A stretch of 64,000 nt of DNA, taken from assembly GCA_026400355.1 (NCBI GenBank), contig JAPLPE010000036.1:62001-126000 (forward strand), read 5' to 3'. Source of the stretch: Rhodobacterales bacterium (GTDB lineage Bacteria; Pseudomonadota; Alphaproteobacteria; Rhodobacterales; Rhodobacteraceae). The notes below the pieces were generated by a model. That model was given only the letters and a program-made list of their open reading frames with translations, was not told the origin of the DNA and did no database searches. Shown one piece after another: positions 16,551 through 25,132 of the stretch. Position numbers and translations under genes: made by a program. Position 1 is the stretch's first letter. Each line of letters opens with the position of its first letter.

Positions 16551-19500
16551 ATGCACCTGCTGGCTGCAGCCCCCGGGGCGATTGCAGACGGCTTGGGCCC
16601 CGTTGATCTGGCGCAGACGCCGGGGGATGTGGTCATCCTGTCGGCGGCGGATACGGAGCTGGCGCTCTTGTCCGAGGCGCGGGCTGCGATGGAACGGCCG
16701 CCGATGCTGCGGCTGGCCTCTCTGTTGCACCTGTCGCATCCCCTGTCCGTAGACCTGCATCTGGATGCCTGCGCGACGCGGTCGAGGCTGGTGATCGCCC
16801 GCATCCTTGGGGGGCAGGGATACTGGCGTTACGGGCTCGCGCAGTATTCGGCGCGGCTGTTCGAGGCCGGCGTACCCTTTGTCGCCCTGCCGGGGGATGA
16901 CAAGCAGGATGTGGAACTGCATGCACTGTCGACGGTGGCCGATGCGGATTACGAGGCTCTTTGGTCCTATTTCGTCGAGGGTGGGCCCGAGAATGCGGTG
17001 GGCCTTTTGACTTATGCCAAGGCGATGCTGGACGGAGGCGAGAAGCCTGCAGCGGCGCGGCCGCTGTTGCGTGCCGGGGTCTACTGGCCGGGGGTTGGAC
17101 AGGCGAACCTGAATGCCGTCCGGCAAAGCTGGGTGCCCGGTGCTGCGGTCGTGCCCGTGGTATTCTACAGGTCTCTCATGCAGGGCGCGGGGCTTGCGCC
17201 CGTCAACCGGATAGTCAAGGCGCTCGTGCGGGCCGGGCTGAACCCCCTGCCCGTCTTTGTCGCCTCGCTCAAGGACCCGCTGAGCCGGGCGACTTTGGCC
17301 GCACTGTTCGCCGATGCGCCGCCTGATGTAATCCTGAACTGCACCGCCTTTGCCGTCGGCAGCCCCCATGCAGGTGACGACAGCCCGGACAATCCGCTGG
17401 CCGTCAATGATGCGCCGGTCTTTCAGGTGATCCTTTCCGGCGGGACCGAGGCGGCTTGGGCCGAAGGGCTGCGCGGGCTGTCGGGGACAGATATCGCGAT
17501 GAACGTGGCTCTGCCCGAGGTAGACGGGCGCATCCTGTCCCGTGCGGTCAGCTTCAAGGGCGAGGCCTATTTCGACCCCGACACCGAATGCCCCTTCACG
17601 ACCCATCACCCACAGGGGGACCGGATCGAGTTTGTCGTGCGGCTCGCGGCCAATTGGGCTGCCTTGCGGCGCAAGGCGGCCCCTGACCGCAAGGTCGCGC
17701 TGATCCTCGCCAATTATCCGAACAAGGACGGGCGGCTTGCTAATGGCGTGGGCCTCGATACCCCTGCCGCGACTGTGCATGTGCTGGGGCTATTGCGGGA
17801 CGCGGGTTATGCCGTCGAGGGCGCGCCTGCAGAGTCGCAGGCTCTGATGGACCGTATCATGGCGGGGCCGACGAACTGGCTGACCGACCGGGCCGCGCGG
17901 GAGGGGGGAGAGGTTCTGCCGCTGAGAGACTACCGCGCCTTCTTTGACGCCCTCCCGTGGGAAGTGAAGGATCAGGTCATCACCCGCTGGGGCCAGCCCG
18001 AGTCTGATCCCTTCTTCTGGTCCGGTGCTCCGCCCGTTTTCGCCTCAATCGGCCCACCGGACCGATTGAAGGATGGCCCAAACTCCCCGCCGGAGGCTCC
18101 GGCACCGGCTCCGAACGCGGGTTTCGCCCTGTCGGTGCACCGTTTCGGCAATGTTGTGGTCGGGCTGCAGCCCGCGCGCGGCTACAACATCGACCCGACC
18201 GAGACCTACCATTCCCCGGACCTGATCCCGCCGCATCATTACCTGGCCTTCTATGTCTGGCTGCGGGAATACTGGGGCGCGGATGCGATTGTCCACTTGG
18301 GCAAGCATGGCAATCTGGAATGGCTGCCGGGCAAGTCAGTGGCGCTGTCGGCCACCTGCTGGCCCGAGATTGTGCTGGGTCCGATGCCGCATGTTTATCC
18401 GTTCATCGTGAACGACCCCGGCGAAGGCACGCAGGCCAAGCGTCGGGCGCAGGCGGTGATCGTGGATCACCTGACACCGCCGCTGACCCGGGCCGAGACT
18501 TACGGGCCGCTCCGCGATCTCGAAGCGCTGGTGGACGAATACTATACGGCGGCAGGCGTCGATCCCAGGCGCGTGGCGCACCTGCAGCGCGAGATCATGT
18601 CGCTGAGTCTGGCAACGGGGCTTGCGCAGGATGCAGGGATGCAGGGCCAGGATGACCGACAGGATCTGGCGCGGCTGGACGCCTATCTGTGTGACCTGAA
18701 GGAGGCGCAGATCCGGAACGGGCTGCATGTGTTCGGGCAGTCACCTGTGGGCGTGCAGGAACGCGATCTGGCGATTGCGCTGGCGCGGGTGCCGCGTGGG
18801 CACGGGGCGGGGGGGAATGCCTCTCTGCTGCGGTCGCTGGCGGGGGATCTGGAGCTGGGGTTTGATCCGCTGACGGAAGAGCTTGGGACGGAATGGACTG
18901 GGCCGCGCCCTGCTCCGCTGGTTGGACTAACCACAGACCTGTGGCGGACGGCTGGCGATACGGTCGAGCGGTTGGAGCTGCTGGCGCAGGGATTGCTGGA
19001 TGGCGCTCTTGCCCCGCCGGGGGTCCGGAGCGGGGCGGTTATGGAGCAGGTCGCGGGCCATATCCGCCCGACTTTGGCCGCCTGTGGCCCGGCTGAAGGG
19101 GCGGCGTTGTTGCGGGTGCTGGACGGACGGTCGGTGGCCCCCGGCCCTTCGGGCGCGCCGACGCGGGGGCGGCTGGATGTGTTGCCGACGGGGCGCAATT
19201 TCTACTCAGTCGACAGCCGGGCGGTGCCGACGCCGACGGCCTGGTCATTGGGCTGGCATTCGGCGACGCTCCTGATCGAGAAGTATCTGCAGGACCATGG
19301 CGACTGGCCGCGCGGGATGCTGGTGACGGCCTGGGGCACGGCCAACATGCGAACGGGTGGCGATGATATTGCGCAGGCTTTGGCCCTGATGGGGGTCAAG
19401 CCGCAATGGGACGCGATGAGCCGACGGGTGACCGGGTTCGAGATCATGCCGCTCTCGGTCCTCGGGCGGCCAAGGGTGGATGTGACGCTGCGCATCTCGG

Positions 19501-20318
19501 GTCTTTTCCGCGATGCGTTTCCGCAGTTGATCGCGCTGGTGGACAGTGCGGCCCGGGCAGTGCAGGCGCTTGAAGAACCCGAGGCCGACAATCCCGCCGC
19601 CGCGCGGTCCAAGGCGGGTGAGGGCGGGGCGCGGGTCTATGGGTCGAAACCGGGGGCCTATGGGGCCGGGCTGCAGGCGCTGATCGATGAACGAATCTGG
19701 ACGACCAAGGCCGATCTGGGGAACGCCTATCTGGACTGGGGCGGCTATGCCTATGGCGCGGCTGAGGAGGGCGCGGCGGACCGCGCGGGGTTTGCGGCGC
19801 GGTTGGGGCAGGTCGAGGCCATCGTCCAGAATCAGGACAACCGCGAGCATGATCTTCTGGACAGCGACGACTACTATCAGTTCGAAGGTGGCGCTGCAGC
19901 GGCGGTAAGTGCGCTGCAAGGGCGGGACAGACCCTTGTATCACAACGACCATTCGCGGCCCGAGCGGCCAGTGATCCGCACGCTGGAGGACGAGATCGGG
20001 CGGGTCATCCGGTCGCGGGTCGTCAATCCCAAGTGGATCGAAGGGGTCAAGCGGCACGGCTACAAGGGCGCGTTCGAAATTGCGGCGACAGTGGATTACC
20101 TGTTCGCCTTTGCCGCCACGACGGGGGCAGTGCGGAACCACCATTTCGATCTGGTCGAGGGGGCGTTCCTAGAGGACGACGCCACGCGGGCGTTCATCGC
20201 TGAACATAATGCCCCAGCGTTGCGCGAGATTGCGGAGCGGTTGCAAGAGGCGATTGACCGGGGGCTTTGGGTGCCACGGTCGAACTCGGCACGGGCGCGG
20301 ATCGAGGGGCTTTTGTAA
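16551..20318 (+). CDS. cobN: Aerobic cobaltochelatase large subunit
   Basis: A 1255-residue CobN/BchH-type subunit that binds hydrogenobyrinic acid a,c-diamide and inserts Co2+ together with the AAA+ subunits CobS and CobT, which are not in this window. Recognisable segments: HHPQGDRIEFVVRLAANW, ILANYPNKDGRLANGVGLDT, the core HLGKHGNLEWLPGKS with DPGEGTQAKRRAQAVIVDHL, and the C-terminal RVNPKWIEGVKRHGYKGAFE-like segment. The start MHLLAAAPGAI at 16551 is the first ATG in frame with CobN homology and has AAGG about 10 bases upstream. Length is normal for aerobic CobN. Confidence 0.96.
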   Translation: MHLLAAAPGAIADGLGPVDLAQTPGDVVILSAADTELALLSEARAAMERPPMLRLASLLHLSHPLSVDLHLDACATRSRLVIARILGGQGYWRYGLAQYSARLFEAGVPFVALPGDDKQDVELHALSTVADADYEALWSYFVEGGPENAVGLLTYAKAMLDGGEKPAAARPLLRAGVYWPGVGQANLNAVRQSWVPGAAVVPVVFYRSLMQGAGLAPVNRIVKALVRAGLNPLPVFVASLKDPLSRATLAALFADAPPDVILNCTAFAVGSPHAGDDSPDNPLAVNDAPVFQVILSGGTEAAWAEGLRGLSGTDIAMNVALPEVDGRILSRAVSFKGEAYFDPDTECPFTTHHPQGDRIEFVVRLAANWAALRRKAAPDRKVALILANYPNKDGRLANGVGLDTPAATVHVLGLLRDAGYAVEGAPAESQALMDRIMAGPTNWLTDRAAREGGEVLPLRDYRAFFDALPWEVKDQVITRWGQPESDPFFWSGAPPVFASIGPPDRLKDGPNSPPEAPAPAPNAGFALSVHRFGNVVVGLQPARGYNIDPTETYHSPDLIPPHHYLAFYVWLREYWGADAIVHLGKHGNLEWLPGKSVALSATCWPEIVLGPMPHVYPFIVNDPGEGTQAKRRAQAVIVDHLTPPLTRAETYGPLRDLEALVDEYYTAAGVDPRRVAHLQREIMSLSLATGLAQDAGMQGQDDRQDLARLDAYLCDLKEAQIRNGLHVFGQSPVGVQERDLAIALARVPRGHGAGGNASLLRSLAGDLELGFDPLTEELGTEWTGPRPAPLVGLTTDLWRTAGDTVERLELLAQGLLDGALAPPGVRSGAVMEQVAGHIRPTLAACGPAEGAALLRVLDGRSVAPGPSGAPTRGRLDVLPTGRNFYSVDSRAVPTPTAWSLGWHSATLLIEKYLQDHGDWPRGMLVTAWGTANMRTGGDDIAQALALMGVKPQWDAMSRRVTGFEIMPLSVLGRPRVDVTLRISGLFRDAFPQLIALVDSAARAVQALEEPEADNPAAARSKAGEGGARVYGSKPGAYGAGLQALIDERIWTTKADLGNAYLDWGGYAYGAAEEGAADRAGFAARLGQVEAIVQNQDNREHDLLDSDDYYQFEGGAAAAVSALQGRDRPLYHNDHSRPERPVIRTLEDEIGRVIRSRVVNPKWIEGVKRHGYKGAFEIAATVDYLFAFAATTGAVRNHHFDLVEGAFLEDDATRAFIAEHNAPALREIAERLQEAIDRGLWVPRSNSARARIEGLL

Positions 20319-20397
20319 GGCGGGCAGTTTGTGCGCCGCCCCATCAACTTCCCCTTGATCTGAGCAGGATAAGTGCGGGATCCGGTGGAGCCACCGA

Positions 20398-20575
20398 CGC
20401 GCTGACACCCGCCGAAGCCAGTGGCCCCGTCCCACCCGCCTCGCTAGAGGTCAGCGTCCGCCCAGGCGGGGGAGAAACACCCACCCTGCGGGGCTCGGGC
20501 GCTGACCGGGACGCTTGGGCGTCCCGGTTGGAAAGCGTTGGTGTCAGCGCGTGACCAAGGCGATGGCCTTGGTCA
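20398..20575 (+). other. Structured intergenic element after cobN (possible small RNA)
   Basis: The 381-bp gap between cobN and the ABC permease has no gene. Within it CGCGCTGACACC (20398-20409) pairs perfectly with GGTGTCAGCGCG (20542-20553), enclosing internal pairs such as GGTCAGCG with CGCTGACC and CCGGGACG with CGTCCCGG. Right after comes ACCAAGGC-GATG-GCCTTGGT (20556-20575) followed by CATTGTTCGTTT, terminator-like. This could be a roughly 180-nt folded RNA or a compound cobN terminator. Confidence 0.4.
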
Positions 20576-20687
20576 TTGTTCGTTTGGAGCGATGCTAAGG
20601 GTTGGTGTGGTTTCTGTGGGTATTGAAGGTCGAATTGAACTCCCTACCCTACACCACATCCCCCTTCCCACTGCCTGATCGTGCCGC

Positions 20688-20705
20688 TAACATGCTAGTA
20701 TGAGC
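20688..20705. promoter_or_regulatory. Regulon operator copy 1 (ABC permease)
   Basis: TAACATGCTAGTATGAGC, sharing TAACATGCTAGTATG with the copies at 29309 and 33585. The ATG of the permease lies inside it, 6 bases after TAACAT, which reads as a -10 hexamer; TTCCCA about 17 bases upstream is a poor -35. Binding here would block transcription start. Confidence 0.7.
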
Positions 20706-21806
20706 ACCGAAGGCGATCTTCTCCATGTCGTGACGAGCGACAATATTTCCCCGTCGCGTATCGCGTTCGGGCGGGCCGTGATCTGGGGCGCGGCGCTGTT
20801 GCTGGCCGTCGTGGCGGTGTTGCAGACGCTGCAGGAAACCGGCAACGTGGACTTAGGGTTCACCAACTGGCGGCCCACGCTTTATGCTTATCTCACTTGG
20901 GCGGTGGCGTTGTGCTGGGGGCAGGTGCTGATCCGGGGCGAGAAGGGAAAGCGGACGCTGTTTGTCCTTCCGGCGGTACTGTTCGTCGTCTCTCTTGTTG
21001 TTTTCCCGCTGATTTTCGGGCTGATCATAGCGTTTTCGGACTGGAACCTGTCCTCGCCAGATGGGCGGCAGTTCAACGGGGTCGATAACATTGTGCAGAT
21101 GTGGAGCGATCCGTTCTACTGGAACGCGCTCAAGAACATGGTCTGGTACTGTCTGGCCATCATCGTGGAATACGCCATCGCTTTCGGCCTCGCGCTGATG
21201 CTGAATGCGCAGATCCGGGCGCGGAAGTTTTTTCGGGTGGCCTTCCTTCTGCCGCTGATGCTGTCGCCGGTAGCGGTATCGTGGATGGTCGGCAAGTCCA
21301 TGCTGGAGCTTCGGTTCGGACCGCTCGCACGGCTGGCGCGGGCGCTGGGGTGGGATGATCCGTCGTTCTTTGAGAACCCGGTCATGGCACGGCTGATGAT
21401 CATGCTGATGGATGCGTGGACCTTTATCCCCTTCATGATGATCATGATTCTGGCGGGTCTGCAGGCGATTCCGCGCGAGGTGCAGGAGGCGGCCAAGGTG
21501 GACGGGGCGAACGGCTGGCGGGGGTTCTGGGAAGTAACCTTTCCCCTGATGCTGCCGGTGTCGATCACGGCGATCCTGATCCGCATCATCTTCAAGCTGA
21601 AGCTGGCCGACATCATCATCAACGTCACCTCGGGCGGGCCGGGTGGGGCCACGGATTCAGTGACAAGTTTCATCTTCCGCGAATACCGGGACCGGTCAAA
21701 CGTGGGCTATGGCACGCTTCTGGCGATGGTCTATCTGGTGATCATCGTGATCGTGATGACGATCCTGATGAAGATTGCCGACCGCTGGACACGGCCACAA
21801 ACGTGA
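20700..21806 (+). CDS. Sugar ABC transporter permease (MalF type)
   Basis: A 368-residue inner-membrane permease of a carbohydrate (CUT1) importer. It has an N-terminal pair of extra helices (residues ~25-80), the MalF-like block ending with the EAA loop EVQEAAKVDGANGWRGFWEV (interaction with the ATPase), and FTSGGP-like text as NVTSGGPGGATDSVTSFIFR. There is no ribosome-binding site before the ATG at 20700; it is in the operator and suggests a leaderless mRNA; a GTG at 20730 is the alternative. The partner permease follows after 10 bp. No solute-binding protein or ATP-binding protein gene is in the window. Confidence 0.88.
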   Translation: MSTEGDLLHVVTSDNISPSRIAFGRAVIWGAALLLAVVAVLQTLQETGNVDLGFTNWRPTLYAYLTWAVALCWGQVLIRGEKGKRTLFVLPAVLFVVSLVVFPLIFGLIIAFSDWNLSSPDGRQFNGVDNIVQMWSDPFYWNALKNMVWYCLAIIVEYAIAFGLALMLNAQIRARKFFRVAFLLPLMLSPVAVSWMVGKSMLELRFGPLARLARALGWDDPSFFENPVMARLMIMLMDAWTFIPFMMIMILAGLQAIPREVQEAAKVDGANGWRGFWEVTFPLMLPVSITAILIRIIFKLKLADIIINVTSGGPGGATDSVTSFIFREYRDRSNVGYGTLLAMVYLVIIVIVMTILMKIADRWTRPQT

Positions 21807-21816
21807 GAGCCGCCGT

Positions 21817-22746
21817 ATGACTGACGCCACCAGCCAACAGATTTTTCACGACAGCGAAAGCGATCTTGGTCACAAGATGAAGTGGTGGGCGGGGCGCGTA
21901 GCCATCTATGGTGCGCTGATTTTCTGGGCGATCATCTGCCTGTTTCCGATCTACTGGACGCTGACGACCAGTTTCAAGATGGCGCCGAACGTGATGAAGG
22001 GGGCGATGATCCCCTGGGTTGATTTCCAGCCGGCCTGGCTGGGCTGGAAATCCATCGGCCTGTCGCCCGACACCATCGGGGCGGAATCGACAGTGCGGGC
22101 GGAGTTCCTGAAAAGGTTCATGAATTCAGCGGTCATCTCGCTGTCCGCATCGGCCCTTGCGGTGGTGCTGGGGAGCCTATCGGCCTATGGGCTGTCGCGG
22201 TTCAGCTACAAGTTCGGGTACATGCGCAACAGCGATATCTCGTTCTTCTTCCTGTCGCAGCTGATCCTTCCGCCGGTGGTTCTGGCGCTGCCTTTCCTTG
22301 TTCTTTACAAAGCCTTGGCGTTGCTGGACACGCGGATCGGGCTGATCCTGCTTTATACCCTTTCGGTCCTCCCCATCGTCATCTGGATCATGCGGGACCA
22401 GTTCGCGACGATCCCGACCGAGCTGGAAGAGGCGGCGATGGTGGACGGGTTGTCGATCTGGGGGGCGTTCCTGACGATCGTCCTGCCGATCGCCCTGCCC
22501 GGCATGGTGGCGGCTTTCATTCTGAGCCTTGTGCTGTCGTGGAATGAATACTTCTTTGCTGCGCTGCTGACTTCCTCTTACGCCAACACGCTGCCGGTGA
22601 TGGTGGCGAGCCAGACGGGCAGTCAGGGGATCAACTGGTGGGCGATGGCGGCGCTGGCTTCGGCAGCGATCTTGCCACTGATTGTCATCGGGGTGGTGCT
22701 GGAGCGGTTCATCATCCGGGGGATGGCGGCGGGGGCCGTGAAGTAA
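21817..22746 (+). CDS. Carbohydrate ABC transporter permease (MalG type)
   Basis: A 309-residue second permease of the same importer. Six transmembrane segments are apparent; the periplasmic loop TTSFKMAPNVMKGAMIPWVD after helix 1 and the EAA motif ELEEAAMVDGLSIWGAFLTI with VLPIALPGMVAAFI are typical of MalG/CUT1 proteins. Start ATG 21817 follows GAGAG about 7 bases upstream; the in-frame ATG at 21775 would overlap the upstream permease by 32 bp and adds non-homologous residues. Substrate is unknown; the surrounding enzymes suggest a hexose, deoxyhexose or a cyclitol. Confidence 0.9.
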   Translation: MTDATSQQIFHDSESDLGHKMKWWAGRVAIYGALIFWAIICLFPIYWTLTTSFKMAPNVMKGAMIPWVDFQPAWLGWKSIGLSPDTIGAESTVRAEFLKRFMNSAVISLSASALAVVLGSLSAYGLSRFSYKFGYMRNSDISFFFLSQLILPPVVLALPFLVLYKALALLDTRIGLILLYTLSVLPIVIWIMRDQFATIPTELEEAAMVDGLSIWGAFLTIVLPIALPGMVAAFILSLVLSWNEYFFAALLTSSYANTLPVMVASQTGSQGINWWAMAALASAAILPLIVIGVVLERFIIRGMAAGAVK

Positions 22747-22842
22747 AGGTTAAGAAAGCACCGTCCCTTGCGCAACACTTATGGGGGGTGTCGATTTCAA
22801 GTCTTGCAAGACCTTGATCTGAAAGTATTTTATGGCGATTTT

Positions 22843-22903
22843 CGGTTTCGGTATCGCGTCGGTAATGCGTCGGTATCACGTCGGTGCAACGTCGGTATTT
22901 CCG
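22843..22903. repeat. 11-bp direct repeats, locus B
   Basis: Consecutive 11-mers CGGTATCGCGT (22849), CGGTAATGCGT (22860), CGGTATCACGT (22871), CGGTGCAACGT (22882) and CGGTATTTCCG (22893), preceded by a partial CGGTTT. The first unit is identical to one at 9522-9532 on the other strand. It lies 107 bp before the mutarotase gene; the rest of this 263-bp gap shows nothing else clear. Confidence 0.8.
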
Positions 22904-23009
22904 GCACGGGACCATAAGGATTCATTCAGGATCAGCCGGTCCGCAGGGCCATCCTGCGCGCAGGACGTTGAAAAACAGTAACTTCGGCGGACGGCCGGAA
23001 GGGGGGCAG

Positions 23010-23465
23010 ATGCTCAAGGGAATTGACCAGCGGCTGTCGGCCGAGATCGTGCATGTGCTGATGCTGATGGGGCATGGCGATGACCTTGTCATCTGCGATG
23101 TGAACCACCCGGCGGTGACGATTGCCAAGGAGACGACCTATGGCAAACTGGTCGACATGCCGGGCTGCGACATTCCGACGGCGGCGCGGGCGATCCTGAC
23201 GCTGATGCCTTTGGATACCTTTGTGGAGCGTCCCGTATCGCGTATGCAGATGGTGGGTAACCCTGACGGAACGACCCCTGTCTTTGGCCGGATGCAGGCG
23301 GTGGTCGACGCCGCCGAGGGCAGGCATGTGCCGATGGAGCCGCTGGAGCGGTTTGCCTTTTATGCGGCAGCGAAGAAGAGTTTTGCGATCATCCGGACGG
23401 CGGACAGCGGGCCTTATGGCTGCTTCATCCTGAAGAAGGGTGTGGTGGACCTGACGCCGCTGTAG
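23010..23465 (+). CDS. RbsD/FucU family sugar mutarotase
   Basis: A 151-residue protein of the RbsD/FucU fold, which speeds interconversion of sugar anomers (beta-pyranose/furanose forms of ribose or alpha/beta L-fucose). The start MLKGIDQRLSAEIVHVLMLM followed by GHGDDLVICDVNHPA contains the conserved catalytic His and Asp (MGHGDD), and the C-terminus has RTADSGPYGCFILKKGV with the family's Tyr. The FucU-type N-terminus fits an L-fucose-like substrate, in keeping with the L-fucose-dehydrogenase-like gene at 29.3 kb. AAGGGGGG lies 5 bases before the ATG. It follows the two permeases with the 11-bp repeats in between. Confidence 0.88.
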   Translation: MLKGIDQRLSAEIVHVLMLMGHGDDLVICDVNHPAVTIAKETTYGKLVDMPGCDIPTAARAILTLMPLDTFVERPVSRMQMVGNPDGTTPVFGRMQAVVDAAEGRHVPMEPLERFAFYAAAKKSFAIIRTADSGPYGCFILKKGVVDLTPL

Positions 23466-23471
23466 GGCGGG

Positions 23472-23927
23472 TCAGATATGGCAAAGTTCCTTGTCACGGA
23501 CGTCGGCCTGAGCGCGGCTCCTGGCTTCAAGTTCCTGACAAATACGGCGGACTTGCATCCTGGTCGTCGATTCCGACAGTTCATGTTCGAAGGCGATGAG
23601 CTTGTTGGTCTGGCCGAGCGGTATCACGTGAAGGACGTCGAGTTCCAGCGATGACAGAAAGGCAGGCTTGGCCCTGCGGGCGGGGTTTGCCTTGCGTGCG
23701 AAATCCATTGGCACAAGGGATTCGCCAGCGGCGACCAGTTCGATGGCTGTGGACAGGTCGCGGAGCGGTACGACCTTGGGTATGAAGCCCTTGGCGCCCT
23801 GGGTGAGCGCGTCAGAGACCTTTTCGTCGCTGGCGTTGCCGGAAAAGATGACAACGGGGGTCTGGAGCGCGGACTTGACCACTTTGCGGACATCGCTGAC
23901 CCTGTGCATATCGGGCAGGACGAGGTC
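23472..23927 (-). pseudogene. Response regulator with LuxR-type output, N-terminally truncated
   Basis: The frame encodes the second half of a receiver domain followed by a LuxR/NarL helix-turn-helix. DLVLPDM (the acceptor-Asp strand) is immediately upstream of ATG 23909, then TPVVIFSGNASDEKVSDALT with the conserved Ser, and GAKGFIPKVVPLRDLSTAIE with the conserved Lys. The output part is LSSLELDVLHVIPLGQTNKL then ELSESTTRMQVRRICQELE, a degenerate NarL HTH. The first ~55 receiver residues are missing; the sequence runs instead into the stop of the LprI-like gene 10 bp away. A 145-residue product from ATG 23909 could still be made. Confidence 0.65.
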
Positions 23928-23937
23928 TTGGGCTGGC

Positions 23938-24327
23938 CTACTGGACGTAGTCCATCAGTTCCTCGACCCGGTCGCGGGTAAGTTCGATGCGGCAGGAGGT
24001 GATGGCGATGCCGGTGCCTGAGCCGCCGCCGAAGGTGCTGCCGACGTATTCGCACTGGGCATCGCGGTAGGCGAGCCAAGCGGCCTGCGAGGCTTTGAGC
24101 GCCGGGGTGGCTTCGGTGCGTTCGGTGATGCCGTCAAGATCGGCTGCGCTGGTCATGGCAAAGCCGAGGACCACGTCGAGCGTGGCGTTCACCCGGGTTT
24201 CGATATCGCTGACGCAGGTGCCGATTTCGACCTGGCTGCCTTCGGTGGTGCTGCATTCCATCGAAGGGTCGGCAACGGCCAGGCCGGGGGCGGTGAGGGC
24301 GAGGAGGAGGGCGAGATTGCGGGTCAT
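23938..24327 (-). CDS. LprI-like (DUF1311) periplasmic protein
   Basis: A 129-residue exported protein. MTRNLALLLALTAPGLAVAD is a signal peptide. The mature part has the LprI pattern: CSTTEGSQVEIGTCVSDIET, then a helix, then WLAYRDAQCEYVGSTFGGGS and a closing CRIELTRDRVEELMDYV, i.e. four cysteines placed as in lysozyme-inhibitor LprI N-terminal domains. The ATG at 24327 is preceded by GGAAAGCC; the frame is open further up but those residues belong to noncoding sequence between genes. It is downstream of the creatininase-like gene on the same strand, 67 bp away, and is likely independent of the sugar operon. Confidence 0.78.
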   Translation of the reverse strand: MTRNLALLLALTAPGLAVADPSMECSTTEGSQVEIGTCVSDIETRVNATLDVVLGFAMTSAADLDGITERTEATPALKASQAAWLAYRDAQCEYVGSTFGGGSGTGIAITSCRIELTRDRVEELMDYVQ

Positions 24328-24394
24328 GTCGGCTTTCCGTTTGGATGTTGGAATGAAAGCGTAGCACAGGTTGCCCCTGTCGCATAGCGGGCCG

Positions 24395-25129
24395 TCAGGC
24401 GAGACCCAGCACCTTGCGCAGATGGTCAAGGATGATGGCAACCCCGGCCTGCCCCTGTGCCAGCGTCGCCTTGGGTGCGGTGGCGGTGTACCATGTGTCA
24501 TTGGCAGCGATCTGCCCGGCGTCGACCGTGTCGGGTGCCAGTACCATCATCAGGGCCGTTTCCCCTTCGCCGGCGTGGTCGAAGATGTAGTTGGCCCCGT
24601 GGGGCAGGAGGGGGTGGACAGAAATCCAGTTGAACGGATTGTCGCCCGCGGCGTGGCCCTCGTAGTAATCCGCCATGTCGCCCTTGCCCCACCAGCCAAG
24701 GCCCCGGGTCTGTTCGAGATGGGCAAAGACCGCCTGCCGGGCGGCAAGGCGGAAGGCGAGGTCGGTTGGCATGCCCTGGGCAAAATTCTCAGTCTGGTGG
24801 TGGATGACGCCGTGGATGTTGCGGAAGCCGATGCGGAGGAGGCCCGCAAACATGGCCTGCGCGAAGGGAACGATGGTCGCGCTGTCGACATGGAGCGTGC
24901 CGGTGCCGTCGGGGCCTGCGACCGCATAGCTGGCGGCCCCATAGGCGAAGGGGGGCAGGACAATGATCTGATCGCCGAGGAGGTCGAGTGATTCGGTGAC
25001 GGCCAGCAGGTCCATCCCCACGGGAAGGTGTTCGCCGTGGTATTCCTGCACGCCGATGGGCAGGACAAGGGGGATGTTGGCGGCCATGGCATCGCGCAAC
25101 TGGCCGGGGCGGAGGCGTTCAAAGCGCAT
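24395..25129 (-). CDS. Creatininase-family hydrolase
   Basis: A 244-residue metal-dependent amidohydrolase/lactonase-like enzyme. The family motif PIGVQEYHGEHLPVGMD places Glu29, His31 and Asp40 at the spacing of the creatininase ligands. The second ligand motif, NGHxEN in creatininase, reads HHQTEN here, so the usual His is Gln. That argues against creatinine as substrate. Related proteins open cyclic sugar derivatives, for example the diketo-inositol hydrolase IolN of Thermotoga; whether this one does is inference. Start ATG 25129 (a GTG precedes it); it begins 3 bp after the SIS-domain gene and is the last gene of the minus-strand operon. Confidence 0.85.
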   Translation of the reverse strand: MRFERLRPGQLRDAMAANIPLVLPIGVQEYHGEHLPVGMDLLAVTESLDLLGDQIIVLPPFAYGAASYAVAGPDGTGTLHVDSATIVPFAQAMFAGLLRIGFRNIHGVIHHQTENFAQGMPTDLAFRLAARQAVFAHLEQTRGLGWWGKGDMADYYEGHAAGDNPFNWISVHPLLPHGANYIFDHAGEGETALMMVLAPDTVDAGQIAANDTWYTATAPKATLAQGQAGVAIILDHLRKVLGLA

Positions 25130-25132
25130 CAC

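Noticed and set aside
22849-22903. CRISPR-like array
   Set aside because: The 11-bp units are adjacent with no spacers and no cas genes are nearby.
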